Shown here: piece by piece, positions 1 through 6,656 of the stretch | Numbering within the stretch: position 1 is the stretch's first letter | How the letters are laid out: every line of letters begins with the position of its first letter | Assembly (NCBI GenBank): GCA_051306415.1 | Contig: JBPPNE010000020.1 | Span: forward strand, 1 to 16,359 | Direction of reading: 5' to 3' | Source: CBDDRG01 sp051306415 | GTDB lineage: Bacteria > Pseudomonadota > Gammaproteobacteria > Pseudomonadales > Porticoccaceae | DNA length: 16,359 bases | Translations under genes and position numbers: made by a program | Notes under the pieces: model-generated | Seen by the model: the letters and a program-made list of their open reading frames with translations, nothing else | Told to the model about the DNA's origin: nothing | Database searches by the model: none

Positions 1-109
1 CGGGCATGGCGCTATTGCCCGCGTGGTAGACCACGTCACCACTGCTGATGGCGCCCACCGCCTGGGCCGCACTGCATTGCTTGGCGCGATAGTCGTCAGA
101 CCAACTCAT
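1..109 (-). CDS. Acetyl-CoA hydrolase/transferase family protein, N-terminal fragment (runs off the window)
   Basis: Reading the minus strand from 109 gives MSWSDDYRAK followed by SAAQAVGAISSGDVVYHAG and ending NSAMP at the window edge, with no stop. A short Trp/Tyr-containing start, then a helix ending in SGD and a V-Y/F-x-G/A stretch before a Pro, is how acetyl-CoA hydrolase / 4-hydroxybutyrate CoA-transferase (Cat1/Ach1-type) proteins begin; family members move CoA between acyl groups or hydrolyse acyl-CoA in the cytoplasm. Two start codons are in frame (115 and 109). A strong AGGAGG (complement of 119-124) lies 9 nt from the ATG at 109 but only 3 nt from the one at 115, which favours 109. 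It is divergent from the P450. Only 36 residues are visible, so the family call is probable rather than certain. Confidence 0.6.
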   Translation of the reverse strand, partial: MSWSDDYRAKQCSAAQAVGAISSGDVVYHAGNSAMP

Positions 110-421
110 TGCCATCTCCCTCCTGTTGAAGCGCTGCGCGGCCAGCCATTGTTTTGCACTCACAGATCGATTGACGCTCTCCCCATCATTCTACGCCAGG
201 GTTATGACAGCATTTGCTGGAGCAATCCAGTCACAAGGCCAACACCATCCGCAATTGCGTAACCGATGGCCGCAAGCCATCATGGCGGCGCACATCCTCG
301 GCGCACATCCTCGGCACATCAACTGCCACCACACATCAATAGCTGCTACATCAATCGCCGCCACGACGCATTGCGAACACACGCTGTGTACACCCGTGGC
401 AACACTCAAGGAGAACCGCCC
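110..421. other. Divergent intergenic region with short direct repeats
   Basis: This 312 bp stretch separates the minus-strand CoA-transferase-like gene from the plus-strand P450, so it must carry both promoters, but I see no convincing -35/-10 pair. It contains a 13 bp tandem duplication (GCGCACATCCTCG at 288-300 and 301-313) followed by a partial third copy, then several spaced copies of ACATCAA(T/C). Open frames across it, on either strand, look repetitive and unlike proteins. The P450 Shine-Dalgarno AAGGAG sits at 408-413. Confidence 0.5.
288..313. repeat. Tandem 13 bp direct repeat (2 copies)
   Basis: The 13-mer GCGCACATCCTCG occurs twice head to tail (288-300, 301-313) and is followed at once by GCACATC, a truncated third copy. 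It lies about 110 bp before the P450 start codon, in the region shared by the two divergent promoters. It could be replication-slippage debris or a regulator site; the sequence alone does not decide. Confidence 0.6.
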
Positions 422-1672
422 ATGACCAACGACACGCTGTGCTACGACCCCAGCACCCGCGCCGTCATCGACAATCCCTTCCCGCTGTTCGAACGCTTAC
501 AGCGCGAGGCACCGGTGCACTGGAGCGAACCGCTGCGGGGCTGGGTGGTGACCCGCCACGAGGACTGCAAGGCCATTCTGCTCGACAAACGGTTTTCCGC
601 CGAGCGCATGAAGCCCTTCTTTGACAACTTGCCGGCAGCCCAACGCGAGCGCGTGCGGAATCTCGAATCCTCCGTCAGCCTGTGGACCGTGTTTCTCGAT
701 CCACCCGACCACACCCGCCTGCGCCGTCTGCTCAATCGCGGCTTTACCTCGCGCGCGGTGAACGGCATGGCGCCGCGCATCGCCGAGATCGTCCACGAGG
801 TCATCGACGAAGTAGCCGGCCGCGCCGAGATCGATTTCATCCGCGACCTCGCCTACCGCATACCGGCCTCCGTGATCATGGAAATGTTGGGCGCGCCGCG
901 TTCGGAGATCGAGCACTTCAAGCTCTGGTCCGACGACCTCGGCCTGTTCATCGGCAGTTCACGGGTGACGCCAGACAAATATGCCCGCGCCGAGGCGGCC
1001 ACCGCGCAGATGACTGCGGCGTTTCATGATCTGGTGGCCGAGCGGCGCCGGCGGCCGCGCAACGATATGATCACCGACCTGATCCGCGCCGAGGACGAAG
1101 GCGAGGTGCTGAATGAGGACGAGCTGATCGCGACCTGCGTGCTGCTCCTGTTCGCCGGTCACGAGACCACCGGCAATCTGCTCGGTACCGGCATGTATTA
1201 CCTGACCAAGAATCCCGCACAGCTCGAAGAGTTGCGCCGGCACCCGGAGCTCGCGGAGCAAGCTGCCGAGGAAATTCTCCGTCTCGATGGCCCCAATGCC
1301 GCCGTCACCCGCGTTGCCGGCGCGGATATCGAGTTTCACGGCCACCACATCCACAAGGGCCAGCGCGTGTTCGCGATGATCAACGCGGCAAATCGCGACC
1401 CCGAAGTCTTTGCCGACCCCCACCGTTTTGATATTCGCCGCGCGCCATCCGGCAGCACACCCCTCGGGCAACTCGCCTTCGGCCACGGCATCCACTTCTG
1501 CATCGGCGCGCCGCTGGCGCGGCTGGAGGGCCGTATCGCGCTGCCGATCTTCGCCGACCGCATCCGCAATCCCCGGCTGGTTGGCGGCGAGCCCGCGTGG
1601 CTCGACAGTCTCAGTTTTCGTGGCCTCAGCACGCTGCCGATCACGGGTGAATTTGTTGCCAGAACCCGGTAG
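422..1672 (+). CDS. Cytochrome P450
   Basis: A soluble class I bacterial P450 of 416 residues, the usual length. These enzymes use electrons from a ferredoxin/reductase pair to insert an oxygen atom into substrates such as fatty acids, terpenes or steroids. All signatures are present: I-helix AGHETT (residues 245-250) for oxygen activation, K-helix EILR (284-287, the ExxR motif), and the heme loop FGHGIHFCIGAP with Cys360 as the thiolate ligand. The start at 422 is chosen because AAGGAG lies 8 nt upstream and the N-terminus (MTNDTLCYDP) fits the family; the frame stays open back to 266, but that extension is His-rich and unlike a P450. No ferredoxin or reductase gene is adjacent, so the redox partner is encoded elsewhere. 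The substrate cannot be told from sequence; a lipid or terpenoid is an inference. Confidence 0.96.
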   Translation: MTNDTLCYDPSTRAVIDNPFPLFERLQREAPVHWSEPLRGWVVTRHEDCKAILLDKRFSAERMKPFFDNLPAAQRERVRNLESSVSLWTVFLDPPDHTRLRRLLNRGFTSRAVNGMAPRIAEIVHEVIDEVAGRAEIDFIRDLAYRIPASVIMEMLGAPRSEIEHFKLWSDDLGLFIGSSRVTPDKYARAEAATAQMTAAFHDLVAERRRRPRNDMITDLIRAEDEGEVLNEDELIATCVLLLFAGHETTGNLLGTGMYYLTKNPAQLEELRRHPELAEQAAEEILRLDGPNAAVTRVAGADIEFHGHHIHKGQRVFAMINAANRDPEVFADPHRFDIRRAPSGSTPLGQLAFGHGIHFCIGAPLARLEGRIALPIFADRIRNPRLVGGEPAWLDSLSFRGLSTLPITGEFVARTR

Positions 1673-1777
1673 CGGTTCGCGGACAAGTTATTGCGATGCG
1701 TACGTGCTCCACTGAGGCCGATATACCGTTAAACTACCCTTCCCCGCATCACCCTAACCGCCAGTTGAGAGGACACC

Positions 1778-1879
1778 ATGAGCAAAGGTATGGACAGCAA
1801 GAAAACCGACAAGAAAAAGCCCACCAAGACCCCAAAGGAAAAGAAAACCGCAAAGAAGGAAAAGAAAGCCAGCAAATAG
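1778..1879 (+). CDS. Lysine-rich 33-residue microprotein
   Basis: ATG at 1778 (MSKGMDSKK...) to TAG at 1877-1879 gives 33 residues, of which nearly half are lysine, with KKxxKKKPxK-type spacing and a few Ser/Thr. GAGAGGA lies about 4 nt before the ATG, a usable ribosome binding site. The composition (no hydrophobic core, highly basic) suggests a disordered RNA- or ribosome-binding peptide; that is inference. I recall similar short K-rich proteins in gammaproteobacteria but cannot name a family. It sits 74 bp before the RIO-type kinase on the same strand, so co-transcription is plausible. The coding nature is supported by the ribosome site and the codon pattern (AAG/AAA alternation, ACC, GCC). 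Confidence 0.6.
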   Translation: MSKGMDSKKTDKKKPTKTPKEKKTAKKEKKASK

Positions 1880-1953
1880 CAGCAGTCCCGGCATCACCGG
1901 TTCACCCGTGCGAGTGACTACGCGCAACAATCGAGGTTGATCTACTTTTCCGC

Positions 1954-2817
1954 ATGAAAATCCCCAAAGGCCTCCAGCCACTGATTGATGACGGCATCGT
2001 CGATGCAGTCATTCGCCCACTCAAAAGTGGCAAGGAGGCATCGGTCTACCTGGTCGCCTGTGGCAACCACATCCGTTGCGCCAAGGTCTACAAGGCCATT
2101 GAACAGCGTAGCTTCCACAAGCTTGCGGAGTATCAGGAGGGCCGCAAAACCCGTAGCAGCCGCGATCAGCGCGCGATCGGCAAGCGTAGCAAACATGGCC
2201 GCAACGTGGAGCAGACGGCCTGGAAAAACGCCGAGGTAGATGCGCTCTATCTACTTGACGCCGCCGGGGTGCGAGTGCCCAAGCCCCACGGTTTTGTCGA
2301 CGGCGTGCTGCTGATGGAGCTCATCACCGGAGCGGACGGCCAGGCCGCGCCCCGCCTCAACGATGTTGAGCCGACAGCGGAGGAGGCGCGCGCATGGCAC
2401 GATTTTCTGATTACACAGGTTGTGCGCATGCTGTGTAGCGGACTGGTGCACGGCGATCTGTCGGAATTCAATGTGCTGGTCGGCACCGATGGCCTGGTGA
2501 TTATCGACCTGCCACAGGCGGTGAACGCGGCAGGCAATAACAATGCCTTCAAGATGCTGGAGCGCGACGTCAACAATATTCGCGCCTACTGCGGTCGCTT
2601 CGCGCCCGAGCTGCTCGCGACGGAATACGCCCACGAAATATGGGAGCTGTTCAAAAGTCACCGCTTGCGCCCGGACTCACGGCTCACCGGCCGCTTTGTT
2701 CACGATGAAACTGCGGCCGACGTCGATGCCGTCATGCACCAGATCGAGGAAGCCCGCAAGGAAGCCGAGCGTCGCCAGCGCGGTCGGGAGGAAGCCGAAG
2801 CCGGACTGGTGGATTGA
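1954..2817 (+). CDS. RIO1-family atypical serine protein kinase
   Basis: A 287-residue protein with a full RIO kinase core. The P-loop-like SGKEASVY is at 25-32, ATP-binding Lys in AKVYK is K44, the catalytic loop HGDLSEFN is at 166-173 (D168 catalytic, N173 metal ligand), and the metal-binding IIDLPQ has D185 in place of the usual DFG. In eukaryotes and archaea RIO kinases/ATPases act in small-subunit ribosome maturation; the bacterial role is poorly defined. The C-terminal tail (about 255-287) is a charged Glu/Arg-rich helix. No good Shine-Dalgarno precedes the ATG; GAGGT at 1933-1937 is too distant. The start is supported by the family-typical opening MKIPKGLQPLIDDG. It follows the lysine-rich microprotein gene, a possible partner. 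Confidence 0.93.
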   Translation: MKIPKGLQPLIDDGIVDAVIRPLKSGKEASVYLVACGNHIRCAKVYKAIEQRSFHKLAEYQEGRKTRSSRDQRAIGKRSKHGRNVEQTAWKNAEVDALYLLDAAGVRVPKPHGFVDGVLLMELITGADGQAAPRLNDVEPTAEEARAWHDFLITQVVRMLCSGLVHGDLSEFNVLVGTDGLVIIDLPQAVNAAGNNNAFKMLERDVNNIRAYCGRFAPELLATEYAHEIWELFKSHRLRPDSRLTGRFVHDETAADVDAVMHQIEEARKEAERRQRGREEAEAGLVD

Positions 2818-3009
2818 GTGTTGGATTGCGTCGCCTAAACTTTGTCCTGGTGAACTCGCCACACGCGGACCATCGCAGTAAAAAATAAGCACGAAAAAAT
2901 AGGTAACTGCATCGCCACACCCACCGGGCAGTGCTCGCGACGGTGTCGCAGGATTGTCACCCTGGGGCGACACACTAGTCGACTAGCACTCTGGCAAGAG
3001 ACCCCTTGC

Positions 3010-4242
3010 ATGAGCGGATCCGCAACAGGCACCATCGTTTGCCGTTCGATCACTGCCGTCACGCTGTGGATAGTCACCGCCGCTGCCCAAGCCGGCATCA
3101 GCGGATTGGATTATCTCGGCCAGCAGATTCTGCCAACCGGCAGTCAATTTCTCGGCACCACCGTCGGCGGTCTATCGGGAATCGATTACGATCCGGCAAG
3201 CGGGCACTACCTGGCCCTCAGCGACGACCGCAGCAGCGTGCAGCCGGCACGGTTCTACCAGCTCTCGCTGGATCTCACAGCCTTCCAACACACAGCCAAC
3301 CCCGACCATCGCGGCGTTGCTTTCATCGCGGTAACGACACTGCGTCGCGTCGATGGCAGCACCTATCCCGAGGGTCGCCTCGATCCTGAAGGTCTGCGCT
3401 TTGATGCTAGGCGCAAGCAACTCTACTGGAGCAACGAAGGGCGTCGCGCCGACGGCGATTTCCAGGCTCCAAGCGTGCGTGCGATGACCCTCGATGGACA
3501 CTATTTGCGCGATTTCACGGTGCCGGCGCGCTACCACCCGGCGGGCACGGCGGGCGGACGGGCAACCGGTGATCGCGGCATTCGCGACAACCTGAGCTTC
3601 GAGAGTCTGGCGCTATCCATCGACGGCAGGATTCTTTACACCGCCACTGAAAACGCGCTTGCGCAGGACGGCGATCCAGCATCGCTGACCGCGGGTTCCA
3701 ACGCACGGATCCTCGCACTGGCGGTGGATTCCGGCCAGCCACTGGCCGAGTACATCTATCCGGTAGCTCCTGTGGTAATGCCGCCAAGACTCCCCGGCCA
3801 GCTCGCGGTCAATAGCCTCACCGACCTGCTCGCCATTGATGAGCGCCAATTTATCGCCATCGAGCGCTCCTTTGCCGCTGGGGCGGCAACGCCGGGTACG
3901 CCAACGACGGGCTACAGCATTCGTCTGTTTCTGGTTGACGCGCGCACTGCAACCGATGTGTCGGCGCTCGATTCCATTGCCGGCACAACGGCTATGCCGG
4001 TCACCAAGACGCTGCTTCTAGACCTGGCTGAAATGAAAAACGATGATGGCTCGGCCGTTGCTCTCGCCAATATCGAAGGCATCACGCGCGGCCCCATCTT
4101 CCAGGGGAGACAGACGCTGATTCTGGTAGGAGACAACAACTTCTCATCGCGAGAGTTCACCCAATTCATCGCGCTCGCCGTGCGCGGTTCGATCCCCGAG
4201 GCGTCGATCAAATCCAGTGGGATAACGCGGAGCAAGCCCTAG
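3010..4242 (+). CDS. Secreted esterase-like-activity-of-phytase family protein
   Basis: A 410-residue protein with an N-terminal export signal: hydrophobic SITAVTLWIVTAAAQA with a likely cleavage after AQA around residue 28. Family features of the phytase-like domain (Pfam esterase-like activity of phytase) are visible: GGLSGIDYDP with ALSDDRS near the N-terminus, DPEGLRFD in the middle, NLSFESLALS, IEGITRG and the late DNNFSSREFTQF. These match blades of a beta-propeller fold. Family members are periplasmic or secreted and are annotated as phosphoesterases, but true substrates are mostly unknown. AAGAG (2996-3000) lies 9 nt before the ATG. It is followed by a tandem repeat and the DUF4197 gene on the same strand. 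Confidence 0.87.
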   Translation: MSGSATGTIVCRSITAVTLWIVTAAAQAGISGLDYLGQQILPTGSQFLGTTVGGLSGIDYDPASGHYLALSDDRSSVQPARFYQLSLDLTAFQHTANPDHRGVAFIAVTTLRRVDGSTYPEGRLDPEGLRFDARRKQLYWSNEGRRADGDFQAPSVRAMTLDGHYLRDFTVPARYHPAGTAGGRATGDRGIRDNLSFESLALSIDGRILYTATENALAQDGDPASLTAGSNARILALAVDSGQPLAEYIYPVAPVVMPPRLPGQLAVNSLTDLLAIDERQFIAIERSFAAGAATPGTPTTGYSIRLFLVDARTATDVSALDSIAGTTAMPVTKTLLLDLAEMKNDDGSAVALANIEGITRGPIFQGRQTLILVGDNNFSSREFTQFIALAVRGSIPEASIKSSGITRSKP

Positions 4243-4247
4243 CCTCC

Positions 4248-4303
4248 AGTTCAGCAAACCCGGCTCAGTAAACCCAGTTCAACAAACCCAATTCAACAAA
4301 CAA
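4248..4303 (+). repeat. Four tandem 14 bp repeats
   Basis: Four head-to-tail 14-mers with consensus AGTTCAACAAACCC: 4248-4261, 4262-4275, 4276-4289 and 4290-4303, with the last unit losing the CCC. They begin 6 bp after the stop of the phytase-like gene and end about 60 bp before the DUF4197 start. The reading is direct from sequence. The unit length is not a multiple of three, and no reading frame crosses the block as a plausible protein. Function unknown: slippage product, mRNA leader element or protein-binding array. Confidence 0.8.
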
Positions 4304-4365
4304 TGAATCGCTCGGCCCGAGACGATATACTCCAGTTCCACCGAGCACCCCAACAGGACAATAAT

Positions 4366-5043
4366 ATGCGCAAGCTCTCGATTCTGATCATCGGCGGCAT
4401 TCTGGCCGCAGCCGCCCAGGCGCTGTCGCTCGCCGACATTTCCGGCACCGATGCCAGCGGCGGCCTCAAGGAAGCCTTGACCCAGGGCGCGGGTAGAGCG
4501 GTGGATTTTCTCGGCCGTCCCGACGGCTTTCTCGGCAATCCAAAGGTAAAAATTCCACTGCCGGGCAAATTGCAAAAAGCCGACAGTATTCTGCGCGGGA
4601 TCGGCATGGGCAAACAGGCCGATGACCTGGTCGCCACCATGAACCGCGCCGCTGAAGCCGCCGTGCCCGAGGCCAAGCTGCTGCTGGTCAATGCCATCAA
4701 GCAGATGTCCGTCGAAGACGCCAAGGGTATTCTCGCCGGCGGTGACGACGCCGCGACCCAGTACTTCCGCCGCACCACCTCGACGCCCCTCGCCGAAAAA
4801 TTCAAACCGGTGATCCGCAAGGCGATGGCAAGCGTCAAGCTTACCGAGAAATACCAGCAGTTCGCCGGCAAGGCCGGCCCCCTTGCCGGGGCCAAGCAGC
4901 CCGATGCCTACCTCGAAGACTATGTCACCGAGAAAACGCTGGACGGTCTGTTTCTGATGATTGCGGAGGAAGAGAAATCCATTCGCAAAAATCCGGCGGC
5001 GGCCGCCGGTCAACTGGCGAAGAAGGTATTTGGCGCGTTATAG
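4366..5043 (+). CDS. DUF4197 domain-containing secreted protein
   Basis: A 225-residue protein with a signal peptide (MRKLSILIIGGILAAAAQA, residues 1-19) followed by the DUF4197 pattern: an amphipathic start LSLADISG, then GLKEALTQGAGRAV and GFLGNPKVKIPLPGKL, MNRAAEAAVPEAK, ILAGGDDAATQYFR and the C-terminal TLDGLFLMIAEEEKSIRKNP. It is expected in the periplasm; the function of the family is unknown. The ATG at 4366 is preferred to an in-frame ATG at 4303 because AGGA lies 7 nt upstream and the signal peptide starts there; the longer form would begin inside the tandem repeat block. The downstream gene is convergent, 35 bp away. Confidence 0.9.
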   Translation: MRKLSILIIGGILAAAAQALSLADISGTDASGGLKEALTQGAGRAVDFLGRPDGFLGNPKVKIPLPGKLQKADSILRGIGMGKQADDLVATMNRAAEAAVPEAKLLLVNAIKQMSVEDAKGILAGGDDAATQYFRRTTSTPLAEKFKPVIRKAMASVKLTEKYQQFAGKAGPLAGAKQPDAYLEDYVTEKTLDGLFLMIAEEEKSIRKNPAAAAGQLAKKVFGAL

Positions 5044-5078
5044 GGCACAGATGAGGGAAAGCAGTTGACCCCGCTCAG

Positions 5079-5459
5079 CTATTGCTCGGACTCGCAAACG
5101 CTGTCAACCTGCTTTTCCGCACCCGATAACTTGAACCAGACGCGCTCCGACAGCAGGTAGGCAATGGCCACCAGCGGCACCAGGAACGCAGCCACGAAAA
5201 TGGCGAGTAAAGCCCACAATCGAGTGCGGGGATCCTCCGTAGCCAGAAAGACAATGACCACACTGCTGCCAAAAAAACCAATAATCAGCGCATGCAGAAA
5301 AAGTAGGGCCAAGAGGTAGCTAGCTACGCCTTTCCGCATGGCCCGCAAGAACTTGATATAAGCGAGCACGCTCTCACGTTTGCACTGCACCCACGCGGCT
5401 CTAAGAATTAAATCCCGTAACAGCTGGGGCACGGTGCACGCAACTCCGCGCAAATTCAT
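5079..5459 (-). CDS. YqjE-like / phage-holin-family small membrane protein
   Basis: A 126-residue protein starting MNLRGVACTVPQLLRDL, with an amphipathic N-terminal part and then two long hydrophobic stretches, about VASYLLALLFLHALIIGFF to VVIVFLA and LWALLAIFVAAFLVPLVAIAYLL, giving two to three membrane helices and a charged tail. This layout and its position directly after a DUF883 gene match the enterobacterial yqjD-yqjE pair, where YqjE belongs to the holin-superfamily-like membrane proteins; sequence similarity itself is modest. The ATG (5459-5457) overlaps the TGA of the upstream gene (5458-5456) as ATGA, so translation is probably coupled; this decides the start over the longer frame reaching 5528. 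Function unknown, perhaps envelope stress or stationary phase. Confidence 0.68.
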   Translation of the reverse strand: MNLRGVACTVPQLLRDLILRAAWVQCKRESVLAYIKFLRAMRKGVASYLLALLFLHALIIGFFGSSVVIVFLATEDPRTRLWALLAIFVAAFLVPLVAIAYLLSERVWFKLSGAEKQVDSVCESEQ

Positions 5460-5746
5460 TTGCGCCCGCTTCCGAACAATACGCCGAGAACAAATGCAGT
5501 TAATCCGACAACGCCTATCGCAGCCCAAGGACGCTCCTCTACCGAGTGTTCAATTTGCTTCTGCACTTGTTTGACATCCTTGTTCAAGCCGGATTTCAGC
5601 CCCGACAAGTAGGGCTGCAAATCCGCCAGTGCCTGCTTGATGTCGTGCAAATCTCTTTCGACAAACGCCTTCACTTCCTTGGCTGCTGTACTGCCCTCCT
5701 TCTCCAGTTGCTCAATGGCTTCGGCCAACGATGCTAGTTTGCTCAT
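5456..5746 (-). CDS. DUF883 family (YqjD/ElaB-like) membrane-anchored protein
   Basis: A 96-residue protein built like E. coli YqjD/ElaB: a long charged coiled-coil-forming helix (residues 1-70, rich in K/E/Q heptads such as LAEAIEQLEKEG and VKQVQKQIEHSVEE), then RPWAAIGVVGLTAFVLGVLFGSGRK, a C-terminal glycine-rich membrane helix with a basic end. In E. coli such proteins are inner-membrane anchored, bind ribosomes and are RpoS-controlled stationary-phase factors; here that is inference by similarity. A strong AAGGAGA lies 5 nt before the ATG. A TTGAGT-17-TATTAT promoter lies just upstream and the YqjE-like gene overlaps downstream, giving a two-gene operon. Confidence 0.85.
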   Translation of the reverse strand: MSKLASLAEAIEQLEKEGSTAAKEVKAFVERDLHDIKQALADLQPYLSGLKSGLNKDVKQVQKQIEHSVEERPWAAIGVVGLTAFVLGVLFGSGRK

Positions 5747-5773
5747 GAGTATCTCCTTGGTGTTAGCGATCAG

Positions 5774-5802
5774 ATAATAAAAACTGCTGCTTTGTGACTC
5801 AA
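5774..5802 (-). promoter_or_regulatory. Putative sigma70-type promoter for the DUF883/YqjE-like operon
   Basis: On the minus strand, TTGAGT (complement of 5797-5802) and TATTAT (complement of 5774-5779) are separated by 17 nt, ending about 27 nt before the DUF883 start codon. Matches to consensus are 4/6 and 5/6. The implied leader is short but includes the AAGGAGA ribosome site. Confidence 0.5.
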
Positions 5803-5806
5803 TGGT

Positions 5807-5824
5807 TCGTCGCTGGCGCGACGA
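5807..5824. promoter_or_regulatory. Interrupted palindrome next to the DUF883 promoter, possible operator
   Basis: TCGTCGC (5807-5813), loop TGGC, GCGACGA (5818-5824): a perfect 7 bp inverted repeat placed 4 bp upstream of the putative -35 box of the DUF883 operon. No T-run follows on either strand, so a terminator is unlikely; an activator or repressor site is possible. GACGA/CGACGAC repeats again just beyond (about 5829-5836). Confidence 0.35.
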
Positions 5825-5993
5825 GGATCCGACGACTTTTCTACATAATGTCTACCTATAAGTCCAAGGTTTGGAAAGTTACTAAAACAAATCGACCGCC
5901 AATGCGCAACTAGACAACTATTTCGCGATAGGACATTTGATTAGTATTGGGTTATTGCCGATTAAATGCAAAATATTCCATCGCCAAAAGATC

Positions 5994-6031
5994 GGACACC
6001 AGCAACGCGCACAAGTGCGGTACCGGTGTCC
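5994..6031 (-). terminator. Nested stem-loop downstream of the oxyR remnant, possible relic terminator
   Basis: GGACACC (5994-6000) pairs with GGTGTCC (6025-6031), and inside it CGCAC (6008-6012) pairs with GTGCG (6015-6019) around an AA loop. Read on the minus strand the outer stem is followed by GATCTTTTGG, a weak T-run, 18 bp beyond the oxyR-remnant stop. A factor-independent terminator of the former oxyR is plausible but not strong. Confidence 0.35.
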
Positions 6032-6048
6032 ATTTATCGGGCCTGCGG

Positions 6049-6433
6049 TTAAGCGGGCGCGACTGACCGCACGGTGTTGGGCAGATTCGTACGGATCACT
6101 GTCGCAAGCGCCCTTAGCGCCGCCATCCAGGGAAAGCCGCTACGAAACACCAGCGCAATCGTCCGCGCCGCCCCGGGTAAATTGATCGGCCGGAAGTTCA
6201 CTCCCACATCGGTAGTCCAGGCGCCCCATAATGCGAGCGCCGGCACTAGCGTGCTACGGAAGGGCACCCACCAGTTGCAACAGGGTCTCCAGACTGGCCG
6301 CGCGCAGATCGGCCATCTCCTCGCCGCGCGACCGATCCCGAATACCGCAGACTTTCATCGCCTGCTGGGTAAGACAATGACCTTCCGCAAGTAGCAGCAA
6401 GTTCACTTGATCAAGGTCGCTGCGAATCAGCGG
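6049..6433 (-). pseudogene. oxyR: OxyR-type LysR regulator, C-terminal remnant (5' end deleted, frameshifted)
   Basis: The minus strand from 6433 reads PLIRSDLDQVNLLLLAEGHC, then LTQQAMKVC, and later DLRAASLETLLQLVGA before running into a stop. A one-base frame change near 6260-6265 continues it as STLVPALALW, RPINLPGAARTIALVFRSGFP and ALATVIR to a stop at 6049. This is the C-terminal half of the OxyR regulatory domain: GHC-x8-C matches the peroxide-sensing Cys pair (C199/C208 in E. coli), and RASLETL / TLVPALAL / RTIALV are the expected downstream blocks. The DNA-binding domain and half of the effector domain are missing, and upstream in the same frame there is a stop. The gene is therefore dead. 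It abuts the catalase remnant in opposite orientation. Confidence 0.82.
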
Positions 6434-6656
6434 CGACGCCGACCGCTACGATCACCCGCGAGGTAGTGACGATTACAGCCAGGCCGGCGATCTGTTTCGG
6501 CTGATGAGCGCGAGCGAAAAGACACGCCTGATCGCCCACTTGGTCGGCGCGCTGAAGCCAGTGCCGCTAGCCATTCAGCAACGTCAGGTCGAGTATTTCC
6601 GCAAAGCCGATCCGGCCTATGGCGACGGCGTGGCGAAGGGACTTGGCCTCGGCTGA
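6426..6656 (+). pseudogene. katA: Monofunctional catalase, C-terminal remnant (5' part deleted)
   Basis: The plus strand from about 6426 reads ISGDADRYDHPRGSDDYSQ, AGDLFRLMSASEKTRL, IAHLVGALKPVPLAIQQRQV and EYFRKADPAYGDGVAKGLG, ending at TGA 6654-6656. This is the C-terminal end of clade 3-like small-subunit heme catalases: the (N/D)DDYSQxGxLFRLM block, the P-xxIxxRQ helix and the DPxYGxGV terminus. The heme domain and the N-terminal arm (some 400 residues) are absent, and there is no start codon with a ribosome site, so no catalase can be made. The homology begins within a few bases of where the opposite-strand OxyR homology stops, suggesting one deletion endpoint joined the two genes. Confidence 0.82.

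Larger units (their letters stand above)
5747..6048. other. Gene-free AT-richer interval
   Basis: About 300 bp between the DUF883 start and the oxyR remnant. Apart from the promoter and palindrome described for the DUF883 operon and a nested inverted repeat at 5994-6031, I see no coding sequence with protein-like character; the open frame at 5937-6185 (plus) looks random and overlaps the oxyR remnant antisense. Base composition is visibly richer in A+T than the flanking genes. Confidence 0.5.

Noticed and set aside
266..421. N-terminal extension of the P450 frame by 52 codons
   Set aside because: The extension is His/Ala-rich, comes from the short-repeat region, and AAGGAG 8 nt before the ATG at 422 together with the family N-terminus fixes the start there.
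2975..2986. Palindrome CTAGTCGACTAG upstream of the phytase-like gene
   Set aside because: Perfect over 12 bp, but short, single and not placed against a recognisable promoter; too likely by chance to call an operator.
4279..5013. Long minus-strand open frame (244 codons) opposite the DUF4197 gene
   Set aside because: It is an antisense shadow: the plus strand has a signal peptide, ribosome site and known domain, while the minus frame shows no family features.
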